Source: Synaphobranchus kaupii (lineage: Eukaryota > Chordata > Actinopteri > Anguilliformes > Synaphobranchidae). Taken from it: a stretch of 64,000 bases of DNA. Made by a program: the position numbers and the translations under genes. The stretch spans positions 114,710,746 to 114,774,745 of the forward strand of contig CM056380.1 of assembly GCA_029718625.1 (NCBI GenBank), given 5' to 3'. The first letter of the stretch is position 1; each line of letters opens with the position of its first letter. The notes beneath the pieces are model-generated. The model ran no database searches, had not been told where the DNA came from, and was given only the letters and a program-made list of their open reading frames with translations. This document shows, piece after piece, positions 1-10,890 of this stretch.

Positions 1-724
1 CAAATAATTCAATATTATATTATTAATATGAAAATTCAATATTTTGGAAATGTATTATTGGAAGATGTTATTGATATCTTTGTGTTTTAATTCTCAGAGT
101 ACTTGAAACATTGCAATTGCATTGCAAACACAACATTTGTTGTGCAAAATATCCTATATATAGGACAAGGAGTTTGTTTATACCGGTTTTTAAGGACTGT
201 TTCTGGATCAGCTATCTTTTCAGCACTGTAGAGCTGCTTTTGAGACTCCTCCATAGTGCTGATCCATAATCAGTCCTTAAAAACAGGTAGAATCAAACTC
301 CTGCCTCTGCAGTATTAGCTTTTACTCTACACTAAAATGTAAGAGTTCTGGTCAGATAGCGAAACGGACGAAAGTGCGCCATTTTGCGTAGAGGCGGAAA
401 CTATAATTACACCCTCATAATATCAGCGCTGCCATAGAAAATTTCCAGATGCTATTTTGATCATTCCAGCATTATGCGGTAAGGGAAATATTGCAGATAC
501 ATAAAAAATTTTAAAAAAAGATTATATTAAATAAATAAAATAATATAATTATTATTTTTTTTAATTAAAATTATTTATTTTCCCTCTTGTCCAAGCCGGG
601 CGGCACGTGAGTTTAATGGTAGGGGAAGCACTGGAATTGATCAGAGAGTTTCTCTTATTCTCCCTCAGTCATGCCTCCCTCAATCGGCAGGATCTATACC
701 TGTCTAGTGCTATATATACCTGTC
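1..724. other. BICC1 intron, left end of window
   Basis: No exon is recognisable here. By position it is part of the BICC1 intron that precedes the exon at 8723. The stretch is AT-rich, especially 500-590. It includes the hairpin at 186-284 and an irregular precursor of the following minisatellite (about 690-770, with repeated gtgccaactcaaca). A short ORF at 607-795 runs into the repeat and shows no family similarity. Confidence 0.6.
186..284. repeat. Short inverted-repeat (MITE-like) hairpin
   Basis: The 14-base arm gtttttaaggactg at 186-199 has a perfect reverse complement at 271-284. The motif tggatcagc recurs in inverted form just inside the arms. This has the shape of a small non-autonomous DNA element or its core. 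The family was not identified. Confidence 0.5.
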
Positions 725-3700
725 TAGTGCCAACTCAACAGGAACTAAAACAGACCAGTGCCAACTCAACACGGCCTACATTAGACCAGCTCTAACCTAA
801 CAGGGCCTACATTAGACCAGCTCTAACCCAACAGGGCCTGCATTAGACCAGCTCTAACCTAACAGGGCCTACATTACACCAGCTCTAACCCAACAGGGCC
901 TACATTAGACCAGCTCTAACCTAACAGGGCCTACATTAGACCAGCTCTAACCCAACAGGGCCTACATTAGACCAGCTCTAACCCAACAGGGCCTACATTA
1001 GACCAGCTCTAACCCAACAGGGCCTACATTAGACCAGCTCTAACCTAACAGGGCCTACATTAGACCAGCTCTAACCCAACAGGGCCTACATTAGACCAAC
1101 TCTAACCTAACAGGGCCTACATTAGACCAGCTCTAACCCAACAGGGCCTACATTAGACCAGCTCTAGCCTAACAGGGCCTACATTAGACCAGCTCTAGCC
1201 TAACAGGGCATACATTAGACCAGCTCTAACCTAACAGGGCCTACATTAGACCAGCTCTAACCCAACAGGGCCTACATTAGACCAGCTCTAGCCTAACAGG
1301 GCCTACATTAGACCAGCTCTAGCCTAACAGGGCATACATTAGACCAGCTCTAGCCTAACAGGGCATACATTAGACCAGCTCTAACCTAACAGGGCCTACA
1401 TTAGACCAGCTCTAACCCAACAGGGCCTAAATTAGACCAGCTCTAACCCAACAGGGCCTACATTAGACCAGCTTTAACCTAACAGGGCCTACATTAGACC
1501 AGCTCTAACCCAACAGGGCCTACATTAGACCAACTCTAACCTAACAGGGCCTGCATTAGACCAGCTCTAACCTAACAGGGCCTACATTAGACCAGCTCTA
1601 ACCCAACAGGGCCTACATTAGACCAGCTCTAACCTAACAGGGCCTACATTAGACCAGCTCTAACCTAACAGGGCCTACATTAGACCAGCTCTAACCCAAC
1701 AGGGCCTACATTAGACCGGCTCTAACCTAACAGGGCCTACATTAGACCGGCTCTAACCTAACAGGGCCTACATTAGACCAGCTCTAACCCAACAGGGCCT
1801 ACATTAGACCGGCTCTAACCTAACAGGGCCTACATTAGACCGGCTCTAACCCAACAGGGCCTACATTAGACCAGCTCTAGCCTAACAGGGCCTACATTAG
1901 ACCAGCTCTAGCCTAACAGGGCATACATTAGACCAGCTCTAACCTAACAGGGCCTACATTAGACCAGCTCTAACCCAACAGGGCCTACATTAGACCAGCT
2001 CTAGCCTAACAGGGCCTACATTAGACCAGCTCTAGCCTAACAGGGCATACATTAGACCAGCTCTAACCTAACAGGGCCTACATTAGACCAGCTCTAGCCT
2101 AACAGGGCATACATTAGACCAGCTCTAGCCTAACAGGGCCTACATTAGACCAGCTCTAACCCAACAGGGCCTACATTAGACCGGCTCTAACCTAACAGGG
2201 CCTACATTAGACCGGCTCTAACCTAACAGGGCCTACATTAGACCAGCTCTAACCCAACAGGGCCTACATTAGACCAGCTCTAACCCAACAGGGCCTACAT
2301 TAGACCGGCTCTAACCTAACAGGGCCTACATTAGACCGGCTCTAACCTAACAGGGCATACATTAGACCAGCTCTAACCTAACAGGGCCTACATTAGACCA
2401 GCTCTAACCTAACAGGGCCTACATTATACTAGCTCTAACCCAACAGGGCCTACATTAGACCGGCTCTAACCTAACAGGGCCTACATTAGACCAGTGCCAA
2501 CTCAACACGGCCTACATTAGACCAGCTCTAACCTAACAGGGCCTACATTAGACCAGCTCTAGCCTAACAGGGCATACATTAGACCAGCTCTAGCCTAACA
2601 GGGCCTACATTAGACCAGCTCTAACCCAACAGGGCCTACATTAGACCAGCTCTAACCTAACAGGGCATACATTAGACCAGCTCTAACCTAACAGGGCCTA
2701 CATTAGACCAGCTCTAACCTAACAGGGCCTACATTAGACCAGCTCTAACCCAACAGGGCCTACATTAGACCAGCTCTAACCTAACAGGGCCTACATTAGA
2801 CCAGCTCTAACCTAACAGGGCCTACATTATACTAGCTCTAACCCAACAGGGCCTACATTAGACCGGCTCTAACCTAACAGGGCCTACATTAGACCGGCTC
2901 TAACCTAACAGGGCCTACATTAGACCGGCTCTAACCTAACAGGGCCTACATTAGACCAGCTCTAACCCAACAGGGCCTACATTAGACCAGCTCTAACCTA
3001 ACAGGGCATACATTAGACCAGCTCTAACCTAACAGGGCCTACATTAGACCAGCTCTAACCTAACAGGGCCTACATTATACTAGCTCTAACCTAACAGGGC
3101 CTACATTAGACCGGCTCTAACCTAACAGGGCCTACATTAGACCGGCTCTAACCTAACAGGGCCTACATTAGACCAGTGCCAACTCAACACGGCCTACATT
3201 AGACCAGCTCTAACCTAACAGGGCCTACATTAGACCAGCTCTAGCCTAACAGGGCATACATTAGACCAGCTCTAGCCTAACAGGGCCTGCATTAGACCAG
3301 CTCTAACCCAACAGGGCCTACATTAGACCGGCTCTAACCTAACAGGGCCTACATTAGACCGGCTCTAACCTAACAGGGCCTACATTAGACCAGCTCTAAC
3401 CCAACAGGGCCTACATTAGACCAGCTCTAACCTAACAGGGCATACATTAGACCAGCTCTAACCTAACAGGGCCTACATTAGACCAGCTCTAACCTAACAG
3501 GGCCTACATTATACTAGCTCTAACCTAACAGGGCCTACATTAGATTAGACCGGCTCTAACCTAACAGGGCCTACATTAGACCAGTGCCAACTCAACACGG
3601 CCTACATTAGACCAGCTCTAACCTAACAGGGCATACATTAGACCAGCTCTAACCTAACAGGGCCTACATTAGACCAGCTCTAACCTAACAGGGCATACAT

Positions 3701-4815
3701 TAGACCAGCTCTAACCTAACAGGGCCTACATTAGACCAGCTCTAACCTAACAGGGCCTACATTATACTGGCTCTAACCTAACAGGGCCTACATTAGACCG
3801 GCTCTAACCTAACAGGGCCTACATTAGACCAGCTCTAACCCAACACGGCCTACATTAGACCAGCTCTAACCTAACAGGGCCTACATTAGACCGGCTCTAA
3901 CCTAACAGGGCCTACATTAGACCAGCTCTAACCCAACAGGGCCTACATTAGACCAGCTCTAACCTAACATGGCCTACATTAGACCAGCTCTAACCTAACA
4001 GGGCCTACATTAGACCAGCTCTAACCTAACAGGGCCTTCATTAGACCAGCTCTAACCTAACAGGGCCTACATTATACTAGCTCTAACCTAACAGGGCCTA
4101 CATTAGACCGGCTCTAACCTACCAGGGCCTACATTAGACCAGCTCTTACCCAACAGGGCCTACATTAGACCAGCTCTAACCTAACAGGGCATACATTAGA
4201 CCAGCTCTAACCTAACAGGGCCTACATTAGACCAGCTCTAACCTAACAGGGCCTACATTAGACCAGCTCTAACCCAACAGGGCCTACATTAGACCAGCTC
4301 TAACCTAACAGGGCCTACATTAGACCAGCTCTAACCTAACAGGGCCTACATTAGACCAGCTCTAACCTAACAGGGCCTACATTAGACCAGCTCTAACCCA
4401 ACAGGGCCTACATTAGACCAGCTCTAACCTAACAGGGCCTACATTATACTAGCTCTAACCTAACAGGGTCTACATTAGACCAGCTCTAACCTAACAGGGC
4501 CTACATTAGACCAGCTCTAACCTAACAGGGCCTACATTAGACCAGCTCTAACCTAACAGGGCCTACATTAGACCAGCTCTAACCTAACAGGGCCTACACC
4601 AGACCAGCTCAAATCCAACAGGGTTACACCAGACCTGCTCAAACCCAACAGGGACTACACGAGACCAGTTCTAACCCAACTGGGCCTACACCAGACCAGC
4701 TTTAACCTAACAGGGTCTACACCAGACCAGCTCAAATCCAGCAGGGCCTACACCAGACCTGCTCAGACCCAACAGGCCCCTATACCAGACCAGCTCAAAC
4801 CCAACATGACAGTTC
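725..4815. repeat. 31-bp minisatellite, about 130 copies
   Basis: A 31-bp unit with core cagggcctacattagacc followed by agctctaacc(t/c)aa is repeated in strict register for about 4.1 kb. It decays at both ends (gtgccaactcaaca before 770, caaatccaacaggg after 4600). Rare variants such as attatactagctc recur at multiples of 31 (2423, 2826, 3074, 3508), except for one 5-bp insertion (attagattagacc near 3540). Other recurrent variants are gcatacatt, accggctc and ccagtgccaactcaacacgg (about 2490, 3175 and 3585). The mix implies growth by segmental duplication of blocks. It lies inside a BICC1 intron. Confidence 0.95.
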
Positions 4816-5296
4816 TCTCACAACTTTCGCAAAGCCATCATCCCAAATTTTGAAAGTGCGCTTTTTTTTTCTCTAAATACTGAGTAATATTTTTGGATTT
4901 TATCAGCGAATTCTGTTCAGGGGGCAGGTGAACATATCCATTAAGTGTTGATAAAATAAATCTGATATGAACGTGTAGCATGAAATTGCGTTGAGGAAGA
5001 GCACCTTCTCTAATAGGAGGGATGCGGATCATTTACCCGCCTCCCGGGGGGGGGGGGGGGGGGGCTGATGCATGATGGGATGAAGATGAAAACGTAAGTT
5101 CCCGCGTTGCTCACGGCATGGCTCCCGAGTGGACCCCCCCGCACAATCAAAAGGCCAACAGCAGTGAGTCATTTGAATATTTTCCTTTTTTACAAATACA
5201 ATAAAATGCATGTGCTTGCTGTGGTATACTCTGTGCTGGATATTAGTCGACAGCAGTGCTGTTTTTCACCCTTAATCCAAGCATATATACTTTAAT
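4816..5296. other. Unique intron sequence with 19-G run
   Basis: No gene is visible. The stretch contains an uninterrupted run of 19 G at 5046-5064, preceded by ctccc. The rest is ordinary AT-rich intron sequence up to the TA that precedes the Tc1 element. Confidence 0.6.
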
Positions 5297-6885
5297 TACA
5301 ACCCCAATTCCAAAAAGGTTGGGACGGTAAATTAAATGCAAATAAAAACAGAAAGCCGTAATTTGTAAATTTACTTTGACTTGTATTCAAACAAAAACAG
5401 TATAAAGACAAGCTATTTCATGTTTTACCTAATCAACTTCATTGTTTTTTGAAGATATACATTTTGTTCTGAAATTGATGCCTGCAACACGTTCCAAAAA
5501 AGTTGGAACAGGGACTAATAACAATGTGACAAGTTGAAATAACAAGGTGATGTTAAACAGGTGAGGTGAAACAGGTGATGTTAAACAGGTGAGGCAATCG
5601 TGTAATAGTATATAAGGAGCCTCCAAGAAAGGCCTAGTCCTTCAAGAGCAAGGATGGGTCGAGGCTCGCCAATTTGCCAACAGATGCGTCAGCGAATAAT
5701 CCACCACTTTGACAACAATGTTCCCCGAAGACAAATCGGTAGGATTTTGGGCATTTCACCATCTACAGTGCACAATATAATTAAAAGATTCAAGGAATCC
5801 GGTGAAATATCGGTGCGTAAAGGGCAAGGCCGAAAACCACTTCTGAATGCGCATAATCTCCCATCCCTCAGACGTCACTGTCTTAAAAAACGTCATGCCT
5901 CTGTAATGGATATCATGACATGGGCTCGGGAATATTTTGGTAAACCTTTGTCAGTCGACACCATTAGCCGCTGCATCCACAGATGCAAGCTAAGGCTTTA
6001 CTATGCAAAGCAGAAGCCATACATCAACACTGTCCAGAAGCGCCGCCGACTTCTCTGGGCTCGGTCTCATCTGAGATGGACAGAAGCACAGTGGAAGCGT
6101 GTTTTGTTGACTCGTCGGACAACAAAACACATTTCAAATAGTTTTTGGAAAAAACAGCCGTTATGTTCTCCGCGCCAAAGAGGAAAAGGACCATCCAAGC
6201 TGTTATCAGCGTCAGGTCCAAAAGCCAGCGTCTGTCATGGTATGGGGGTGTGTCAGAGCCCATGCCATGGGTAACTTGCATCTGTGAGGGCACCATTAAT
6301 GCAGAAAGATATGTAGAAATTTTGGAGCAACATATGCTGCCATCCAGACGCCGTCTTTTCCAAGGACATCCCTGCATTTTCCAGCAGGACAACGCCAAAC
6401 CACATTCTGCCCGGATTACAAGTGCATGGTTGCATAAGCAGAGAGTGCGGGTGCTAGATTGGCCTGCCTGCAGTCCTGACCTGTCTCAGATTGAGAATGT
6501 ATGGCGCATTATGAAGCGAAAAATACGGCAACGAAGGCCCTGTACAATTGCGTAGCTGAAGACCTGCATAATGGAAGAATGGAGGAAAATTCTGCTTGCT
6601 AAACTTAACCAACTTGTGTCTTCAGTGCCCAAACGCTAAATAAGTGTTATTAAAAGAAAGGGTGATGTTACACAGTGGTAAACACTCAACTGTCCCAACT
6701 TTTTTGGAGCGGGTTGCAGTCATCAGATTTGAAATGAGTGTATATTTTCAAAATAACTATAAAATTCACAAGGTAAAACATCAAATATGTGTTGTTGTAG
6801 TGTTTTCAATATAGTAAAGGATGAATAGAATTTACAAATCACTCCTTTTTGTTTTTATTAGCATTTTCCATACTATCCCAACATT
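5297..6885 (+). mobile_element. Tc1/mariner element, degenerate
   Basis: The left end starts after a TA dinucleotide (5297-5298) with caaccccaattccaaaaagg, a terminus typical of teleost Tc1-like elements. About 190 bp inside it is a second, inner repeat (5481-5515, core ttccaaaaaagttgg). The matching inner repeat sits inverted at 6691-6721 (ccaacttttttggagc). This gives the nested IR/DR arrangement known from fish Tc1 elements such as Sleeping Beauty. On the right the inverted copy of the inner part of the terminus is recognisable (ttacaaatcactcc to actatcccaac, about 6832-6882). The outermost 20 bp that should mirror the left tip are absent or diverged. The element encloses a broken transposase (5654-6640), so it should be neither autonomous nor easily mobilised. 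Confidence 0.9.
5654..6640 (+). pseudogene. Tc1-like transposase, inactivated
   Basis: The frame from ATG 5654 encodes the N-terminal paired-like helix-turn-helix (RRQIGRILGISPSTVHNIIK) and the linker GRKPLL. The C-terminal part carries the second catalytic Asp (FQQDNAKPH) and the DD34E glutamate (SPDLSQIENVW). Several lesions are visible. The first catalytic motif reads L-T-R-R-T instead of L-S-D-E-S because a 10-bp hairpin loop is inverted (6110-6119). A 1-base shift lies near 6140-6150. A TG dinucleotide appears deleted in catctgtgaggg near 6281-6286. An in-frame TAG lies at 6553-6555 where family members continue (residues LKTC follow). The family mechanism is cut-and-paste at TA sites. 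This copy cannot make active enzyme. Confidence 0.92.
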
Positions 6886-7365
6886 TACAGTAAATAAGAT
6901 AACATTCCTCCTCAATGTTTGTGAGATGTTCTTGTCTGATGTAAAGGGGTTTTAGACAAGTCAAATAAACACGTAGAATATGTAGATAGCGGAACTGATA
7001 GCCGCTCACGCGTTTTACCTACGCTCTCTATTTTTAGCCCAAACTTCCTGCTCAGACTGGGACTCGTTTGAGTTAAGCGTGAGAGAAACTGCATGTTTTT
7101 CATTTAGGAAAAGTATTCCATTGTGATATTTCTCCAGAAGAATGTGTCCGGGTTTTTTTTTTTTTTCTCCAGGAACAAAAGTCATGCTTGGAGCCATAAT
7201 ATTAATGTAGTGTGTGGAACATATGGCAGTGATCATGGGCAAATTTTTTTGGTCACTGTAATTTATACTGTTTACCGTTTTCTGGAAACAAGTGAGGCTA
7301 GGCCTTAGCGCCAGTGGGCTGTGGCACGGGGCCTGAATGCATGCTTTCGTAAAAAATAATAGCAT
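6886..7365. other. BICC1 intron, no gene seen
   Basis: Ordinary intron sequence with a T-run at 7153-7167. ORFs on both strands here are short and have no recognisable domain. Nothing supports an exon. Confidence 0.5.
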
Positions 7366-7596
7366 GTTGCATTTACATTTACATTTCAGGCATTTAGCAG
7401 ACGCTCTTGTCCAGAGCGACGTACACAGATTTAGCATTTTTGCATATGACCCATTTACCCAGCTGGCTATGCACGGAAGCAATTCAGGTTAAGTACCTTG
7501 CTCAAGAGTACAGCGGCGGGGTCTTACCTGGGAATCGAACCTGCAACCTTTTTTGGTTACAAGCCCATTTCCCTATCCGTTACCACACTGCCGCCT
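7366..7596 (-). mobile_element. tRNA-derived SINE (minus strand)
   Basis: Read on the minus strand, the head has a B-box-like gcaggttcgattccc (complement of gggaatcgaacctgc near 7530). The 3' part is the teleost-wide tail gtcgctctggacaagagc and gtctgctaaatg. It ends in a short acatttacattt repeat. The same family recurs at 28738-28976 and 42983-43206. Confidence 0.8.
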
Positions 7597-7758
7597 GTTC
7601 TCACTGTTCTCGATGCGACTTCATTACCTCTGTGGAGGGTGCTTCTCTGACTGTGGATGTGTTGATTTGCCCTTAACTTAAGTCGATTTGCAGGATTGTC
7701 CCAGTGCTGTTTTTTTCCCCCGCTGTGACATCTCTCCAGGACTCATTCATAAAGATAG

Positions 7759-7829
7759 CTGATCTGGGATCAGTTTTGCTCGTGATGGATAAAGTTAGTA
7801 TATGAACGGGGAAACTGATCCCAGATCAG
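7759..7829. repeat. Perfect 15-bp inverted repeat
   Basis: The sequence ctgatctgggatcag at 7759-7773 is exactly reverse-complemented at 7815-7829. A similar fragment (gatcctggatcagtg) occurs near 43230. This suggests a dispersed palindromic MITE family in the genome. Confidence 0.6.
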
Positions 7830-7870
7830 ACCTTACACTGAGATACACTATGAATATTGGCCCAGGTCTC

Positions 7871-8060
7871 TAATTTTATTTTATTTTATTTATGTACCCT
7901 TTATAAAGCCTCATTAAGATTAAAAATCTCTTTTACAAAAGTGTCCTGGCCACGACAGGCAGCGTTACAATGAACGTGCTACAGACAGGCAACATATAGC
8001 AATATTACAAAACAATAAAAGTTACAAAAAATATATACAAAGGTTACTTCTGGTTTTTCT
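7871..8060. repeat. Dispersed repeat fragment
   Basis: The stretch from ttttattttatttatgtacc to the cctggccacgacaggcagc region resembles a second fragment at about 8412-8500 (ttatactttatttaagag, then tgagattgacatctc). Both look like diverged copies of one interspersed family that I cannot name. Confidence 0.45.
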
Positions 8061-8722
8061 TCCCTGGCTGAAGTAGGCCAGGTTTAAGTATGTGGTGTCG
8101 CAAGGAGTGGGCAGTGTTTAAATTAATATAAAATGAGTCTCTATTGGTTGGGATAGTGTGCATGCAGTGTAGATAGGTAAAAAGGTAATATGCAAATACA
8201 TTAGACCTCTTTAGAAGTCTTTAGATGCTGGTCAAATTTGAAAGCATGTCTGATGTTCCTTGAGAATTTTTGAAAATACATGTTGCTAAGCAAAATGTAC
8301 AATCATAAGGAAGCCAAGTCATATGAGCATTCTCAATACTGTTCTGAAGACTGGTGAGAGTAGATGTTTTTTTATTCCCAGAAAAGTGCAGGAACTGTAC
8401 TCTTGTCAAAAGGATTATTTATTTATACTTTATTTAAGAGAAATACCCTATTGAGATTGACATCTCTTCTTCAACAAGGACATGACTAAATTAGTTTTGT
8501 CCCATTTTTGTGATTTATTTGAACAAAATTACTTTCCAAAAATATATATCTATAAATTACAGTCAGAATAGTGGTGTGGGTTGCTTTGTGGGTGGCATAA
8601 AACCATCCAAAAACCCACATGCAGACACATAATTTAAATAGATGTATTTGAATTACTGCCCGTCCGTGATGGTGGCTGAGTGTGGTACGACCCCGTATGA
8701 CCCGGAAGCTTTTCTCCCTCAG

Positions 8723-8905
8723 GAGCTACTTCCTCTGGTCCTGACCTTTGAGCTCCCAGCGATGGTCCAGCCAGACCCCGGCTCCCCCATGGTCCAGCAC
8801 ATCTCTCAGACCTACAACATCTCCGTGTCCTTCAAGCTGCGGTCCCGGCTGTACGGCGCCACGGTTACGGTCAGGGGCTCGCAGGACAACGCCGCCGCAG
8901 TCAAG
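8723..8905 (+). CDS. BICC1: BICC1 exon a: KH-like repeat 1
   Basis: Acceptor ctccctcag precedes and donor aag|gtaccc follows; 183 nt, phase 0 at both ends. It encodes [12 protein letters not shown], then [14 protein letters not shown], then [11 protein letters not shown] and AVK, as in BICC1 orthologs. The segment is a KH fold lacking the GXXG loop, so it probably serves as a scaffold rather than an RNA contact. The preceding exon is not in the window. If the human gene has 21 exons, this corresponds to exon 7. Confidence 0.95.
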
Positions 8906-10845
8906 GTACCCAACCACCCCCGGATATGGCTCGGCGCCCGCTGCGTTAGCGTTTGAACCGTGGTCCTGACTCGCTGTGGCTGTAATGGTCCCATGCAAGG
9001 AGGTTTTCTGGCAAAATTTTCAACCCATCTGGCGCAATGTGTTGGCCACTTCATTTTGGATCATTCTCCATTTTGACTGGCTCAGTAATCCCCCCCCGCC
9101 CACCCCATAAAAGAAAATGCCATTCATCAGCCCAGTAGGTGCCTCACATTGGCAGTTGAGGAGAGCTTCCCCTTCCCTTCAATGTGAAGTGCTTTAACAT
9201 TACTATGTAGATTATTATTATTATTATTATTATTGAGCACTCTGTCCGTCTAGCTATGCCTATAATCGTGCCTCTGATGTGGATTTGGCGTGGGGATTAT
9301 TTGGGCACACCAACGCTGATTGTTGTTGACAGAGGGAGGAAAGTAGCAGGCCAATGATTTTGGAGAGAGTGTGTGTGTTCACATTTCTGTGCGTTTCAGT
9401 TTTTTATTAATAATGCAGTCAACGGGAGGAATCACTCTGTAAATGGAGGAAGTAATTATTGGAATAGAAAATAGAGAAAGACAAAAGAATTTGTGTTTTA
9501 TTTGCCTTCAGCGCTGTGCGTGCGTGCGTGCGTGCGTGCGTGTCAGGGCTTTTGTCAATCCATTTCAATTCACCAAGTCCAGGAAATGAAGAATTGAAAT
9601 TCAATTTAAAAATAGCCTTCATGTTCTATGTATTTTTCCCTGCAAAATTAATTGAAATTTCGAAGCTTTCAGCCGCGTTTGTGCTCCCGTCTCCGTTTGC
9701 AGAGGGGAACGGCCCTGCTGCTGGAGCACCTCACGGGGGGCCTGGGCGGAGCCGTGTCGGTCAGCACCCACCTGGACATCGCGCCCCAGCACCACCTCTT
9801 CCTGATGGGCCGCAACGGCAGCAACGTCCGGCACATCACCCAGAGCACCGGAGCCCAGCTCCACTTCCCCGACCCCAGTAGCCCGCACAAGAAGTCCACC
9901 GTCTACCTCCAGGGCTCTGTGGACTCCGTCTGCCTGGCGCGCCAGTATCTCATGGTAACGATCTCTGAGAGAAAAATTCACCACTTGCTAAATCATTTAC
10001 TAAAAATCTGCACGTTGTTACCTTTGTTTCGACAGTTATCTAAATTAGGTACAGCTTGAAAGTTTTTTGTCAGTTATAAAACATGACGTTTTGTTAATTC
10101 TGCCATTTCACATCAAGCTTGTTACATCCATCTCATAGACAACATATATTTAAATACACTTTGGGCTCTTGAATCACAGGAAACACAGAAATGACTGCGT
10201 GCACTCTATTCCAAGGTCAAGTTTAAAAGATAGGAATGACGTATTGACACGCAAATTGCTCAATCACCAGAGGACAAGTACCCCGGTGTGTACAGAATAC
10301 TTTGTACACTCGAGGGTACATAAACACAATTACACATGGCTGACAGACCGAACACCTTGTTATCTTAAACAGGAGCTTCCCGCCTACCTAAACAGCAGTT
10401 ATGCCCATTTACGTCATCAGGAGTAATTAGTCCAAATCTTTGGAGGGCTAACTTATAAAGCGGGGCGTTAGACTTATCGATAGTACTTGCATGTCGGTAT
10501 TATCCTCTGCAGGTAGCAGGAATACATTTTGAAATATTTTTAGGTGAATTATTACGTTAATTTGCCTCTCTCCGTCCTCAGCTAGACCATTTCACTGATC
10601 GGCTGACCAGGACACTTCCTCTGTGTCTTGTCTCGCTCCGAAACTTCTTTCCATAGCTTCGTTTTCCCCCGAAGGAACAGAGCGTTGCGTCAGCCTGAAA
10701 TGCAAATGCGGTTTAAGCAGGGATGATTGTGGTACAACAGTACTGGATAATATGCACAGCAACCCGCTGGCATTGAGTACGGTGTACGTGCATGTAATGA
10801 GACCGTTTGTTCTATGTATAACAGCCGTCCCAAATAACGAGTTAA

Positions 10846-10890
<45 letters not shown>

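Noticed and set aside
607..795. 62-codon ORF on +
   Set aside because: Runs into the 31-bp repeat and has no recognisable domain.
725..4815. CRISPR-like regular array
   Set aside because: Units are contiguous without unique spacers, and the context is a vertebrate intron.
6024..6435. Minus-strand ORFs across the Tc1 element
   Set aside because: Shadows of the transposase. The LSDESTKH string seen on the minus strand comes from the inverted hairpin loop, not from a gene.
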